From positions 1-14,669 of the forward strand of contig JAUYTF010000436.1 in NCBI GenBank assembly GCA_030695285.1: a DNA stretch of 14,669 bases. The letters run 5' to 3'. A program made the position numbers and the translations under genes. The notes beneath the pieces are model-generated. The model did no database searches and was not told where the DNA came from. It saw nothing but the letters and a program-made list of their open reading frames with translations. Numbering within the stretch: the first letter of the stretch is position 1; each line of letters starts with the position of its first letter. This document shows, piece by piece, positions 8,037 to 14,623 of the stretch. The DNA comes from Eubacteriales bacterium. GTDB lineage: Bacteria; Bacillota; Clostridia; Christensenellales; CAG-138.

Positions 8037-8612
8037 ATGAAACAGAGAACCTATGTCGACCGCATGGTGAAGCTCGGCATGCTCACCGCAATCTCTATCA
8101 TACTTGTCTACGCCATCCATTTTCCGATCTTTCCCGCAGCCACCTATCTGGAGTATGACATGGCGGATGTGCCAATTTTGATCGGTACATTTCTCTATGG
8201 ACCATGGTGGGGGCTTGCATTGACGGCGGTCGTCAGCGTGCTGCAATGGCTGCTTGTCTCCCCGCAGAGCCTTTGGGTCGGCGCCGTGATGCATTTTCTC
8301 GCGACCGGGTCCTATGTGGTCGCGGCGGGGCTGATCTATAGGCATAACAAATCGCGAACCGCCGCGCTCATCGGCATGGGCATCGGTTCGCTGCTGCAAA
8401 CGCTGATGATGATCCCCATGAACCTCATCTTCACGGTGCACTTTTTCGGCGTACCGCGCGAGGTGGTCATTGCGCTGCTTCCCACCGTGATCATACCGTT
8501 TAACGCCATCAAGACGGTTGTAAACTCCATCATCACATTCCTGCTCTACAAGCGTGTCGCAAAGCTGCTGGAAAAAGACTTGGTCAAAGCCAGAACACTG
8601 CCCAACGAGTGA
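8037..8612 (+). CDS. ribU: Riboflavin ECF transporter S component, RibU family
   Basis: This 191-residue, very hydrophobic protein is predicted to bind riboflavin at the membrane and work with a shared energising module (EcfA, EcfA', EcfT), which is not encoded here. Roughly five to six membrane segments are visible, starting about residues 12-30, then 45-70, 75-100, 108-135 and 140-175. The FPxxxYLEYDMADVP segment after the first helix is typical of RibU-like S components. The start is ATG 8037 with GGGAGG at 8022-8027, and the protein begins with a short basic N-terminus. The upstream open frame to 7860 lies in the riboswitch and is rejected. The FMN riboswitch directly ahead supports riboflavin rather than another vitamin as substrate. 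Family and substrate are well supported. Confidence 0.92.
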   Translation: MKQRTYVDRMVKLGMLTAISIILVYAIHFPIFPAATYLEYDMADVPILIGTFLYGPWWGLALTAVVSVLQWLLVSPQSLWVGAVMHFLATGSYVVAAGLIYRHNKSRTAALIGMGIGSLLQTLMMIPMNLIFTVHFFGVPREVVIALLPTVIIPFNAIKTVVNSIITFLLYKRVAKLLEKDLVKARTLPNE

Positions 8613-8674
8613 GTAATTGCGAGAAACCCCGCGCAGCCGGGCGAAAATAATTGTGTCATTTTGAGCGAAACCAC

Positions 8675-8703
8675 TTGACGCAGACCTGGAGATGCGATAG
8701 CAT
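8675..8703 (+). promoter_or_regulatory. Promoter of perR
   Basis: TTGACG (8675-8680) and TAGCAT (8698-8703) are separated by 17 bp. The -35 differs from consensus by one base and the -10 by two. The inverted repeat at 8705-8723 covers the expected start site, near 8710. Confidence 0.6.
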
Positions 8704-8704
8704 G

Positions 8705-8723
8705 AGTAACAGTAATTGTTACT
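8705..8723 (+). promoter_or_regulatory. Inverted-repeat operator, probably PerR autoregulation
   Basis: AGTAACA (8705-8711) and TGTTACT (8717-8723) form a perfect 7-5-7 inverted repeat over the likely transcription start. Read as a 9-1-9 repeat centred on A8714 it has a single mismatch. The inner 15 bases agree with the Bacillus PerR box (7-1-7, TTATAAT-N-ATTATAA) at 9 of 14 fixed positions. The position suits repression of perR by its own product. Confidence 0.6.
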
Positions 8724-8799
8724 AAGTAGGAATCCATCTGGCTTTAAGCAGATGCTTCCTTACGAAGAACGGAGTATATACAGGAGAGGGGCTGAATCC

Positions 8800-9195
8800 A
8801 TGCGGTATTCGCACCAGCGGGAGCGTATTTTCCGGGCCGTGTCCGAGAGATGCGACCACCCCACCGCAAACATGGTCTATGAGCAGCTCAAGGTGGAAAT
8901 GCCCCGCCTGAGCCTAGGCACTGTGTACCGCAACCTCAATCAGCTGGCGGATGCGGGGCGGCTCAAGAAAATCCCCCTTGCGGACGGTAGTTGCCGGTTC
9001 GACAAGACAAAAGAGGCGCACTCCCACATCGTCTGCGACGAATGCGGCGCGGTGACGGACGTGCATCTGCCATCGTTTGAGTCGCTGGAACATGCGATTG
9101 AGAGCGAGACTGGATATGAGCTGCGCTCTTACGACGTGGTACTGCGCGGGGTCTGCGAAACCTGCCGTATGCGCGGACAAAAAGAGGCAGGCTGA
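8800..9195 (+). CDS. perR: PerR-type peroxide-responsive repressor (Fur family)
   Basis: This 131-residue protein has an N-terminal winged helix (with LSLGTVYRNLNQLADAGRL as the recognition region) and a C-terminal metal-binding dimerisation domain. Every metal ligand of Bacillus PerR is found with a constant offset of 17 residues. The regulatory site is H20, D68, H74, H76 and D87; the structural zinc site is C79, C82, C119 and C122. Aspartate at D87, where Fur proteins usually have glutamate, marks the peroxide-sensing branch, in which iron-catalysed histidine oxidation releases DNA. ATG 8800 is chosen for the AGGAGAGGGG ribosome-binding site at 8782-8791. The frame's upstream extension to 8716 would run through the operator. 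It is about 15 residues shorter at the N-terminus than the Bacillus protein. Rubrerythrin follows after 113 bp and is a likely target. Confidence 0.93.
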   Translation: MRYSHQRERIFRAVSERCDHPTANMVYEQLKVEMPRLSLGTVYRNLNQLADAGRLKKIPLADGSCRFDKTKEAHSHIVCDECGAVTDVHLPSFESLEHAIESETGYELRSYDVVLRGVCETCRMRGQKEAG

Positions 9196-9271
9196 GCGGA
9201 AGTTTTCTCAGCTTGAACGGCGGGCCGCGCCAGCCGGAGACGTGTCTTATTTATCCAACGGGTGAAATCCC

Positions 9272-9291
9272 GATAATGCAATGATGATAAT
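9272..9291 (+). promoter_or_regulatory. Possible Fur/PerR-like GATAAT sites before rubrerythrin
   Basis: Two GATAAT hexamers (9272-9277 and 9286-9291) stand just ahead of the GGAGGA ribosome-binding site at 9295-9300. GATAAT repeats are a known building block of Fur-family binding sites. The AT-rich patch is in otherwise GC-rich sequence, but it lacks a clean inverted repeat and no convincing separate promoter is seen, so rubrerythrin may instead be read through from perR. Confidence 0.25.
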
Positions 9292-9308
9292 AATGGAGGA
9301 TTACAAGT

Positions 9309-9848
9309 ATGCAACTCAAAGGCAGCAAGACGGAACAGAATCTGCAGACGGCGTTTTCGGGCGAATCACAAGCCAGAAATAAGTATACCTATTTTGCCTC
9401 TGTCGCGAAAAAGGCAGGCTATGAACAGATCTCCGCGATCTTTGCCGAGACGGCGGACAACGAGAAAGAGCACGCGAAACTCTGGTTCAAGGCGCTGCAC
9501 GGCGGCGAATTGCCCGGCCTGGACGATTGCCTGAAGATGGCAGCCGAGGGCGAGCACTATGAATGGACAGAGATGTACAAAGGATTTGCCGAGGACGCGA
9601 GTGCCGAAGGTTTTGACAAGCTTGCGTATCAGTTCGCGGCGGTTGCTGAAATTGAAAAGAGCCATGAAGACCGCTACAACACGCTCACCAAAAATCTCAA
9701 GGACGGCATCGTCTACGAGCGTGAAGGCGAGGTCGTTTGGCAATGCCGCAACTGCGGATACCTTTATGAGGGCACCAAAGCGCCGGACACCTGCCCCGTC
9801 TGCGCACACCCGATGGCATTCTTCGAACTGCGCATGGTCAATTACTAA
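9309..9848 (+). CDS. rbr: Rubrerythrin
   Basis: Rubrerythrin is a cytoplasmic di-iron peroxidase that reduces hydrogen peroxide to water in anaerobes, taking electrons through its rubredoxin domain. The 179-residue protein has the four-helix ferritin-like domain first, with E19, the E52-x-x-H55 motif, E95, and E116-x-x-H119 as visible metal-ligand candidates. The C-terminal rubredoxin-like [Fe(SCys)4] domain follows, with C146-x2-C149 and C162-x2-C165. Length is typical (about 190). The start ATG 9309 has GGAGGA at 9295-9300. Placement directly after perR suggests shared control by peroxide. A terminator at 9993-10032 closes the unit. Confidence 0.95.
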   Translation: MQLKGSKTEQNLQTAFSGESQARNKYTYFASVAKKAGYEQISAIFAETADNEKEHAKLWFKALHGGELPGLDDCLKMAAEGEHYEWTEMYKGFAEDASAEGFDKLAYQFAAVAEIEKSHEDRYNTLTKNLKDGIVYEREGEVVWQCRNCGYLYEGTKAPDTCPVCAHPMAFFELRMVNY

Positions 9849-9864
9849 TAGGTTCGAATAAAGA

Positions 9865-9909
9865 TTGGCCACGCGGGAAGAGGAATAAAATCTTCCTTTG
9901 CGCGGTCAA
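9865..9909 (+). other. Imperfect long hairpin after rubrerythrin
   Basis: Three stacked helices are visible: TTGGC/GGTCAA-side pairing (9865-9869 with 9905-9909), CGCG (9872-9875)/CGCG (9901-9904) and GGAAGA (9876-9881)/TCTTCC (9891-9896), with a 9-base loop. No U-tract follows, so it is not a standard terminator. It could protect the rubrerythrin mRNA 3' end. Confidence 0.4.
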
Positions 9910-9992
9910 TAAAGCAAGCGTAAATTATTGCAGCAAGCTTCCTTCGTCAAGCAAGCGCAATAAGAAAAAGCTCATTTGCTGATTGATACGAG

Positions 9993-10032
9993 GCGGCGGT
10001 TCGCGCGATAAACGCGAGCCGTCGTTTTGTTT
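9993..10032 (+). terminator. Intrinsic terminator after rubrerythrin
   Basis: GCGGCGGTTCGCG (9993-10005) pairs with CGCGAGCCGTCGT (10013-10025) as a 13-bp stem with three G-U wobbles and a 7-base loop, followed by TTTGTTT. It isolates the peroxide unit from lon. Confidence 0.88.
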
Positions 10033-10147
10033 CCGAAATAATCAGATGAAAGTCTCAATATTTTTACGGACTGAATTTGAAAGCTACCAGTTGAAACGCG
10101 CAAAACATCATAGAAAATCCAGAGAGAATCCACTCAAATAGTCGTTG

Positions 10148-10174
10148 TTAGCACTCTCGCTCGTTTGATGCTAA
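10148..10174 (+). promoter_or_regulatory. CIRCE-like element (putative HrcA operator) upstream of lon
   Basis: The left arm TTAGCACTC (10148-10156) is identical to the CIRCE consensus. The spacer is exactly 9 bases, and the right arm TGATGCTAA (10166-10174) matches GAGTGCTAA at six of nine positions, including the distal TGCTAA. CIRCE is bound by the repressor HrcA and normally controls groE and dnaK operons. Position 201 bp ahead of lon, among candidate promoters, suggests heat-shock control of the protease. Confidence 0.6.
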
Positions 10175-10177
10175 AAA

Positions 10178-10207
10178 TTCACAGTGTTGTGGTCGTGACG
10201 TTACAAT
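10178..10207 (+). promoter_or_regulatory. Candidate lon promoter P1
   Basis: TTCACA (10178-10183) and TACAAT (10202-10207) each differ from consensus by one base and have an 18-bp spacer. The -35 starts three bases after the CIRCE-like element. A competing upstream candidate is TTGAAA (10091-10096) with GAAAAT (10113-10118), which would place CIRCE inside the 5' leader. Confidence 0.45.
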
Positions 10208-10223
10208 ATGCCAGATTGCTTGT

Positions 10224-10252
10224 TTGCATTGTATATATCGAGCCGCTATACT
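10224..10252 (+). promoter_or_regulatory. Candidate lon promoter P2
   Basis: TATACT (10247-10252) is a good -10, but the -35 TTGCAT (10224-10229, 17-bp spacer) keeps only the TTG. It would give a leader of about 115 bases and would not be directly overlapped by the CIRCE-like element. Confidence 0.35.
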
Positions 10253-10374
10253 GATACTACAATCCGTGAAGATGGGGTTTGTGTATCCAGTCTCATATAA
10301 CGGAGGAAAAATCACTAGAACAGACAGGATAATCGAGGGGTGAGCAACGAAAACCCCTAATGGAGGTAAATAGC

Positions 10375-12750
10375 ATGGAACTGCATGGAATCGTTACACT
10401 GCCCCTAATCCCGCTGCGCGGGATTGCTGTGCTGCCAAACGAAGTAATGCATTGCGATATCGGACGAAAAAAAACGCTCTCCGCGATGGAGTCCGCGCTT
10501 TCGGACGAGGGGTATGCCCTCTTTGTTTCGCAAAAAAACGCAAAAGTGGTAGACGTCACACCGGAGGATCTCTACGATGTGGGCACCATCTGCCGTATCA
10601 GGCAGGTGTTTCGCATTCAAAACGACACGGTGCACCTGTTGGTGACGGGTGTTGCGCGCGCGAAAATCGCGCACGTGATCTCCGAAAACCCGCACTACAC
10701 CGCGCAGTTGGAGATTTTTGAGGACGCCGAGCCGGATGAATACACGGTAGAGGCCCTACGCCGCCGGTTGAGCGAAGGCTTTACCGAGCATGCGGGACAA
10801 CGCGACCGCCTGACGCAGGATCAAAAGGACGCGGTGCTCTCAACCCAGTCGCTCTCCGAACTTACGGATGCGATTGCGCAGCACGTGGTCAGCAAGATCG
10901 AGGACAAGCAAAAGCTCATCGAGCAGACGGATCTGGTTTCGCGCGCGGCAAATCTGCTCGGCATCATCGAAAACGAACTGATGATCATGCAGGTGGATCG
11001 CCGCATCGCGGGCAAGATCAAAGCAGCGGTCGAGCGCAACCAGAAGGAGTTTGTGCTGCGTGAGCAGCTCAAAGCCGTGCAGGAAGAGCTTGGCGATGAT
11101 GACGACGATGCGCTGGATGGATACCGCGAGCGCGCGGAGAAGAAGAATCTCTCGCCTGAGGTGCGAAAAGCACTCAATAAACAACTGGATCGCTTTGCTT
11201 CCCTGCCGGGAGGCTCACATGAGGCGCCCATGGCGCAGGCGTATATCGAGCTCATCCTCGATTTGCCCTGGTCGGAGGAAACGGTGGATAACCTTGACCT
11301 TGCGCACGCAAGAAAGGTGCTCGACCGCGACCATTTCGGCATGGAAAAGGTAAAGACCCGCATCATTGAAACACTCGCCGTGCAGCGGCTGACGAATAAC
11401 CCGCAGGGGCAGATCCTTTGCCTCGTGGGCCCGCCGGGCGTCGGCAAAACGTCTATCGTGCGCGGCATTGCGGAGGCGATGGGGCGAAAGTTCGTCCGCA
11501 TGAGCCTAGGCGGCGTGCATGACGAGGCGGAGATTCGTGGACACCGGCGCACCTACATCGGCGCGCAGCCCGGCCGCGTGATCGAGGCCATGCGAAAGGC
11601 TGGTTCGATCAACCCCGTGCTCCTGTTCGACGAAATCGACAAACTCGGCAAGGATATGCGCGGAGACCCGTCCAGCGCGATGCTGGAGGTGCTCGACAGC
11701 GCGCAAAACTTTGCGTTTGCCGATCATTTCCTCGAGCTGCCGTTTGATTTGAGCCGCGCCATGATGATCACCACCGCCAACGACGCCGGCTCGATTCCTC
11801 GCCCGCTGCTCGACCGTATGGAGATCATCGAGGTACCGAGCTATCTCTTCGACGAAAAGCTGGAAATCGCCCGCTGCCACCTGCTCCCCAAGCAGATGGA
11901 AAAGCACGGGCTGAAGAAGACAAACCTGCGTATGCCGGACGCGGCGCTGGGAATCCTCATCGGTGGCTACACCCGCGAGGCGGGTGTGCGTGAGCTCGAG
12001 CGCGTGATCGCAAGCGTTTGCCGCAAAGCCGCGTGCGATCTCGCCGAGGGAAAATCGCGCATCACACTCACCGAAGGCCGCATCACCGAATGGTTGGGGC
12101 CGCAGAAGTTCAAAAAGAACGAGCCGCTGCGCCCGGATACGGTCGGCGTGGTCACAGGCCTTGCCTGGACGAGTGTCGGCGGCGAAACGCTGGAGGTTGA
12201 GGGCGCGGCGGTGCCCGGCAAGGGTATCCTGCAGCTCACGGGCCAACTTGGCGACGTGATGCAGGAGTCCGCAAAAGCCGCGATGACGTATGTGCGCGCC
12301 AACACCGCCCGCTTTGGCATTGATCCCGCGTTTTTAGAGACGCTGGACGTTCACATCCACGTGCCCGAAGGTGCAGTCCCCAAGGACGGCCCCTCCGCGG
12401 GCGTTGCGATGGCAACGGCGCTGGTCTCCGCGCTCACCGGCATTCCGGTGAAGAGCTCGGTGGCCATGACGGGCGAGGTCACCCTGCGCGGACGCGTGCT
12501 GCCCATCGGGGGCCTGCGCGAGAAGCTGCTTGCCGCTGTGCGTGCAGGCGTTGAGCGCGTGGTACTGCCAAAGGCCAATCGGGAGGATCTCTTCGACGTG
12601 CCCGCGGACATCAAGAGCGCGCTGAAGATCGATTATGCCGAGACGGTGGACGACGTGCTGCACGTTGCGCTCACCATGCACCCGCACGGACAGGAACCCC
12701 GGCTGAATTTACCGGGGCTGGATATGACGCATGAAGCAGTTCGCCATTAA
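10375..12750 (+). CDS. lon: ATP-dependent protease Lon (LonA)
   Basis: Lon is a homohexameric cytoplasmic AAA+ serine protease that degrades misfolded and regulatory proteins. The 791-residue product has the LonA layout: N-terminal substrate-binding domain (about 1-200), coiled-coil linker (about 185-250), AAA+ module with Walker A GPPGVGKT (352-359) and Walker B FDEID (D419-E420), and a C-terminal protease with the Ser-Lys dyad S674 (in KDGPSAG) and K717. The 43-residue dyad spacing equals that of E. coli S679/K722. The frame is open from ATG 10360, but ATG 10375 has GGAGG at 10362-10366 with 8-base spacing, while that site overlaps the earlier ATG. The coding end overlaps engB by 20 bp. The lon-engB pairing is conserved in Bacillus. 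A CIRCE-like element upstream suggests heat-shock regulation. Confidence 0.96.
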   Translation: MELHGIVTLPLIPLRGIAVLPNEVMHCDIGRKKTLSAMESALSDEGYALFVSQKNAKVVDVTPEDLYDVGTICRIRQVFRIQNDTVHLLVTGVARAKIAHVISENPHYTAQLEIFEDAEPDEYTVEALRRRLSEGFTEHAGQRDRLTQDQKDAVLSTQSLSELTDAIAQHVVSKIEDKQKLIEQTDLVSRAANLLGIIENELMIMQVDRRIAGKIKAAVERNQKEFVLREQLKAVQEELGDDDDDALDGYRERAEKKNLSPEVRKALNKQLDRFASLPGGSHEAPMAQAYIELILDLPWSEETVDNLDLAHARKVLDRDHFGMEKVKTRIIETLAVQRLTNNPQGQILCLVGPPGVGKTSIVRGIAEAMGRKFVRMSLGGVHDEAEIRGHRRTYIGAQPGRVIEAMRKAGSINPVLLFDEIDKLGKDMRGDPSSAMLEVLDSAQNFAFADHFLELPFDLSRAMMITTANDAGSIPRPLLDRMEIIEVPSYLFDEKLEIARCHLLPKQMEKHGLKKTNLRMPDAALGILIGGYTREAGVRELERVIASVCRKAACDLAEGKSRITLTEGRITEWLGPQKFKKNEPLRPDTVGVVTGLAWTSVGGETLEVEGAAVPGKGILQLTGQLGDVMQESAKAAMTYVRANTARFGIDPAFLETLDVHIHVPEGAVPKDGPSAGVAMATALVSALTGIPVKSSVAMTGEVTLRGRVLPIGGLREKLLAAVRAGVERVVLPKANREDLFDVPADIKSALKIDYAETVDDVLHVALTMHPHGQEPRLNLPGLDMTHEAVRH

Positions 12751-13423
12751 TCAGGCATCGTTTGTCACAAGCGTTGGGCAGGGTCAAAAATACCCTGCCC
12801 CGCTTGCGTGCGAGATCGCGGTGGTCGGCCGCAGCAACGTGGGCAAAAGCAGCCTCATCAACTGCCTGACCAACAACTATAAGCTTGCAAAGACGTCTCA
12901 AACGCCGGGCAAAACGCGCTTGGTCAATTACTTTCTGCTCAACAACGCCTTCTATCTGGTCGACCTGCCGGGCTATGGCTTTGCCAAGCGCAGCAAAAGC
13001 GAGCGGACAGAGTGGGGCGACCTGATCGGCAGCTACATGAGCAGCGGCAGGCCAAAGCATTTATTCTTGCTCATCGACATCCGGCATGAACCCTCGCCGG
13101 AGGATCGCCAGATGTTTCAGTGGACGCTGCATGCCGGCGTTCCGTTTACGCTGGTTGCCACTAAGGCAGACAAGATCGGCAAATCCCAGCGCGTGATCGC
13201 CGCCAATAAAGCGGCGAAGCTTCTCGGCGCGCCACCGTTTGCCCTTCCGTTTTCGGCGGAGGAAAAGATCGGCAGAGATGCGCTTATGGAGCGAATCGGG
13301 CAAATATACGAAGACGCGGCGCAGCAGGCGCAACGCGTGAATGAGACGGAACTGCTGTTTGCAAGCGCTGCGGTTACCTTTGCCGAGGCCGAGGCGGAAT
13401 CAAACGAGGCAGAGGACGTTTAG
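12731..13423 (+). CDS. engB: Ribosome biogenesis GTPase EngB (YsxC/YihA)
   Basis: EngB is an essential GTPase that binds the large ribosomal subunit late in its assembly. All G motifs are visible: G1 GRSNVGKS (33-40), G2 TPGKT (58-62), G3 DLPGYG (78-83), G4 TKAD (144-147) and G5 SA (175-176). The 230-residue length exceeds the usual 195-200. The extra residues, about 200-230, form an alanine- and glutamate-rich acidic tail of no recognised function. The start ATG 12731 lies inside the end of lon (20-bp overlap) with no strong ribosome-binding site, so translation is probably coupled to lon. A terminator at 13456-13478 follows. Confidence 0.95.
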   Translation: MKQFAINQASFVTSVGQGQKYPAPLACEIAVVGRSNVGKSSLINCLTNNYKLAKTSQTPGKTRLVNYFLLNNAFYLVDLPGYGFAKRSKSERTEWGDLIGSYMSSGRPKHLFLLIDIRHEPSPEDRQMFQWTLHAGVPFTLVATKADKIGKSQRVIAANKAAKLLGAPPFALPFSAEEKIGRDALMERIGQIYEDAAQQAQRVNETELLFASAAVTFAEAEAESNEAEDV

Positions 13424-13455
13424 ACGCGCGAAACAGGGCATTTTTTGCTTCATCC

Positions 13456-13478
13456 TTGCCCGCCGAGCGGGCAATTTT
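13456..13478 (+). terminator. Intrinsic terminator after engB
   Basis: TTGCCCGC (13456-13463) and GCGGGCAA (13467-13474) form a perfect 8-bp GC-rich stem with a 3-base loop, followed by TTTTC. The tight loop may open by one pair. It separates lon-engB from the next promoter. Confidence 0.8.
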
Positions 13479-13497
13479 CGTCAATAATAACTTTTCC

Positions 13498-13526
13498 TTG
13501 ACATGCATAAAAAACTTTAGCATAAT
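13498..13526 (+). promoter_or_regulatory. Strong sigma-A promoter of the zinc-ribbon gene
   Basis: A perfect -35 TTGACA (13498-13503), a 17-bp spacer and a -10 CATAAT (13521-13526, one mismatch) make this the best promoter in the window. Transcription would start near 13533, inside the inverted repeat at 13525-13547. Confidence 0.85.
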
Positions 13527-13547
13527 ACCAAACGTAACGTTTGGTAT
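13525..13547 (+). promoter_or_regulatory. Perfect 11-1-11 inverted repeat over the start site (putative operator)
   Basis: ATACCAAACGT (13525-13535) and ACGTTTGGTAT (13537-13547) are exact reverse complements around a single A. The repeat overlaps the last two bases of the -10 and the presumed start site, the classic position for a repressor site. No known operator consensus is recognised. It is not a terminator, as no U-tract follows. Transcripts starting inside it would carry only part of the hairpin. Confidence 0.7.
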
Positions 13548-13567
13548 CAAAGGCAGGGCGAATAGCT

Positions 13568-13891
13568 ATGGCATTGCATAAGTGCCCGAAGTGTGAATTG
13601 AACTACATCCGCGAAGACGAAGAGTATTGCGACGTTTGCAAGCGCGCAATGAAGCGCGCACTGGCGCGCATACGGCCCGTCGTCGAAGAAACAGACGAGG
13701 ACGAGGTCCTTGTGTGTTCCGAGTGCGGAGAAGCACGCGTGGTGCGCGGCGGCGAATTTTGCCTCTCCTGCCTGAAAGAGAAAAAGCGGCAGGTGGAGCT
13801 GGAGAATGCTTCCGTTATGACCGCGCATGACGATTTTGACGACGAAGACCTCCTGGACGACGACGAAGACCTCGACGCCGAAGAGGAGTGA
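13568..13891 (+). CDS. Small double zinc-ribbon protein with acidic C-terminal tail, function unknown
   Basis: I do not recognise a named family. The 107-residue protein has two four-cysteine clusters: C6-x2-C9 with C21-x2-C24, and C50-x2-C53 with C65-x2-C68, each likely to bind one zinc. The linker (25-47) is basic and then acidic. The last 20 or so residues are almost entirely Asp and Glu (DDFDDEDLLDDDEDL and onward). Such a layout suits a protein-binding or nucleic-acid-associated adaptor, but no function can be assigned. ATG 13568 starts directly at the first zinc knuckle. The ribosome-binding site (AGGCAGGG, 13551-13558) is modest. The frame is open to TTG 13541, inside the inverted repeat, which is rejected. 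The gene has a strong promoter with an apparent operator and is followed after 45 bp by a metallophosphoesterase, probably in one operon. Confidence 0.8.
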   Translation: MALHKCPKCELNYIREDEEYCDVCKRAMKRALARIRPVVEETDEDEVLVCSECGEARVVRGGEFCLSCLKEKKRQVELENASVMTAHDDFDDEDLLDDDEDLDAEEE

Positions 13892-13936
13892 ATCAAGAGT
13901 AGAACACCGCGTGATGCGGTTGAGAGGAGCGGCTGG

Positions 13937-14623
13937 ATGCAGATATATGCCATTGCGGACTTGCATCTTTCGCTCACCTCAGAAAAACCCATGGACGTGT
14001 TTGGCGAGGCCTGGCGTGGCCATGCGGAAAAACTGGAGCGGAACTGGCGTGAGCGCGTTTTAGAGGACGATCTCGTGCTGATTCCCGGCGATATCAGTTG
14101 GGCAATGCAGCTTCATGCCGCATTGCCCGATCTTTTGTTTATCGGCAATCTACCGGGTAGAAAGATCCTGCTCAAGGGCAATCACGACTATTGGTGGAGC
14201 GCCATCGGCCGTGTACGCGCTTCCCTTCCAGCGGGCATGCGCGCGCTGCAGAACGACTCGATTGTAGAAGGCGACGTCGGCATCTGCGGCAGCCGCGGCT
14301 GGCTCTGCCCCGGCAGCAGCAATTTTAGCGCGGAGGATCAAAAGATCTATCTGCGGGAGCTGGATCGCCTCACGCTCTCGCTGCAATCGTTACCGGAGGT
14401 TGAGATTAAGATCGCCATGCTGCATTTCCCTCCATTTCAGGATAAGGACCGCGCCAGCGGAGTTACCGAGCGGCTAGAAGAGGCCGGCGTGAAAATCGCC
14501 GTCTATGGGCATCTGCACGGAGAGGCGAACCGCTATGCGTTTGAGGGAGAGAAAAACGGAATCGTCTATCACTGCGTCGCCGCGGACAAGCTGGATTTTA
14601 TGCCGAAACGGATCTACGGATAG
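13937..14623 (+). CDS. Metallophosphoesterase (calcineurin-like)
   Basis: This 228-residue cytoplasmic protein carries the full binuclear-metal phosphoesterase signature: D8-L-H10, G51-D52, G81-N-H-D84 (in GNHDYWW), H163 (in HFPPF) and G191-H-L-H194-G. Length fits the compact bacterial branch of this superfamily. The GNHDYWW and LHFPPF wording is typical of a widespread but substrate-unknown clostridial group, so phosphatase, phosphodiesterase or nucleotidase activity all remain possible. ATG 13937 is preceded by AGGAG at 13925-13929 and begins exactly with the first beta strand. A small ACCGC/GCGGT hairpin (13906-13920) sits just upstream of the ribosome-binding site. The gene is probably cotranscribed with the zinc-ribbon gene. 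The stop lies 46 bp from the window edge, and that remainder shows no feature. Confidence 0.9.
   Translation: MQIYAIADLHLSLTSEKPMDVFGEAWRGHAEKLERNWRERVLEDDLVLIPGDISWAMQLHAALPDLLFIGNLPGRKILLKGNHDYWWSAIGRVRASLPAGMRALQNDSIVEGDVGICGSRGWLCPGSSNFSAEDQKIYLRELDRLTLSLQSLPEVEIKIAMLHFPPFQDKDRASGVTERLEEAGVKIAVYGHLHGEANRYAFEGEKNGIVYHCVAADKLDFMPKRIYG

Larger units (their letters stand above)
9849..10374 (+). other. 526-bp gene-free region between rubrerythrin and lon
   Basis: The first part holds a long imperfect hairpin (9865-9909), a 7-bp inverted repeat TTATTGC (9925-9931)/GCAATAA (9957-9963), and the intrinsic terminator at 9993-10032. The second part is AT-richer and holds the CIRCE-like element, candidate lon promoters, a 23-codon ORF (10272-10343) and an AGGGGT/ACCCCT hairpin (10336-10358) just ahead of the lon ribosome-binding site. 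No protein gene of normal size fits here. Confidence 0.6.

Noticed and set aside
9191..9212. GCTGAG/CTCAGC hairpin across the perR stop as a terminator
   Set aside because: Only 6 bp with a 10-base loop and followed by TTGAAC rather than a U-tract; read-through into rubrerythrin is more likely.
10821..11552. Minus-strand ORFs opposite lon (243 and 246 codons)
   Set aside because: Ser/Arg-rich shadow translations of the Lon coding strand with no start signals.
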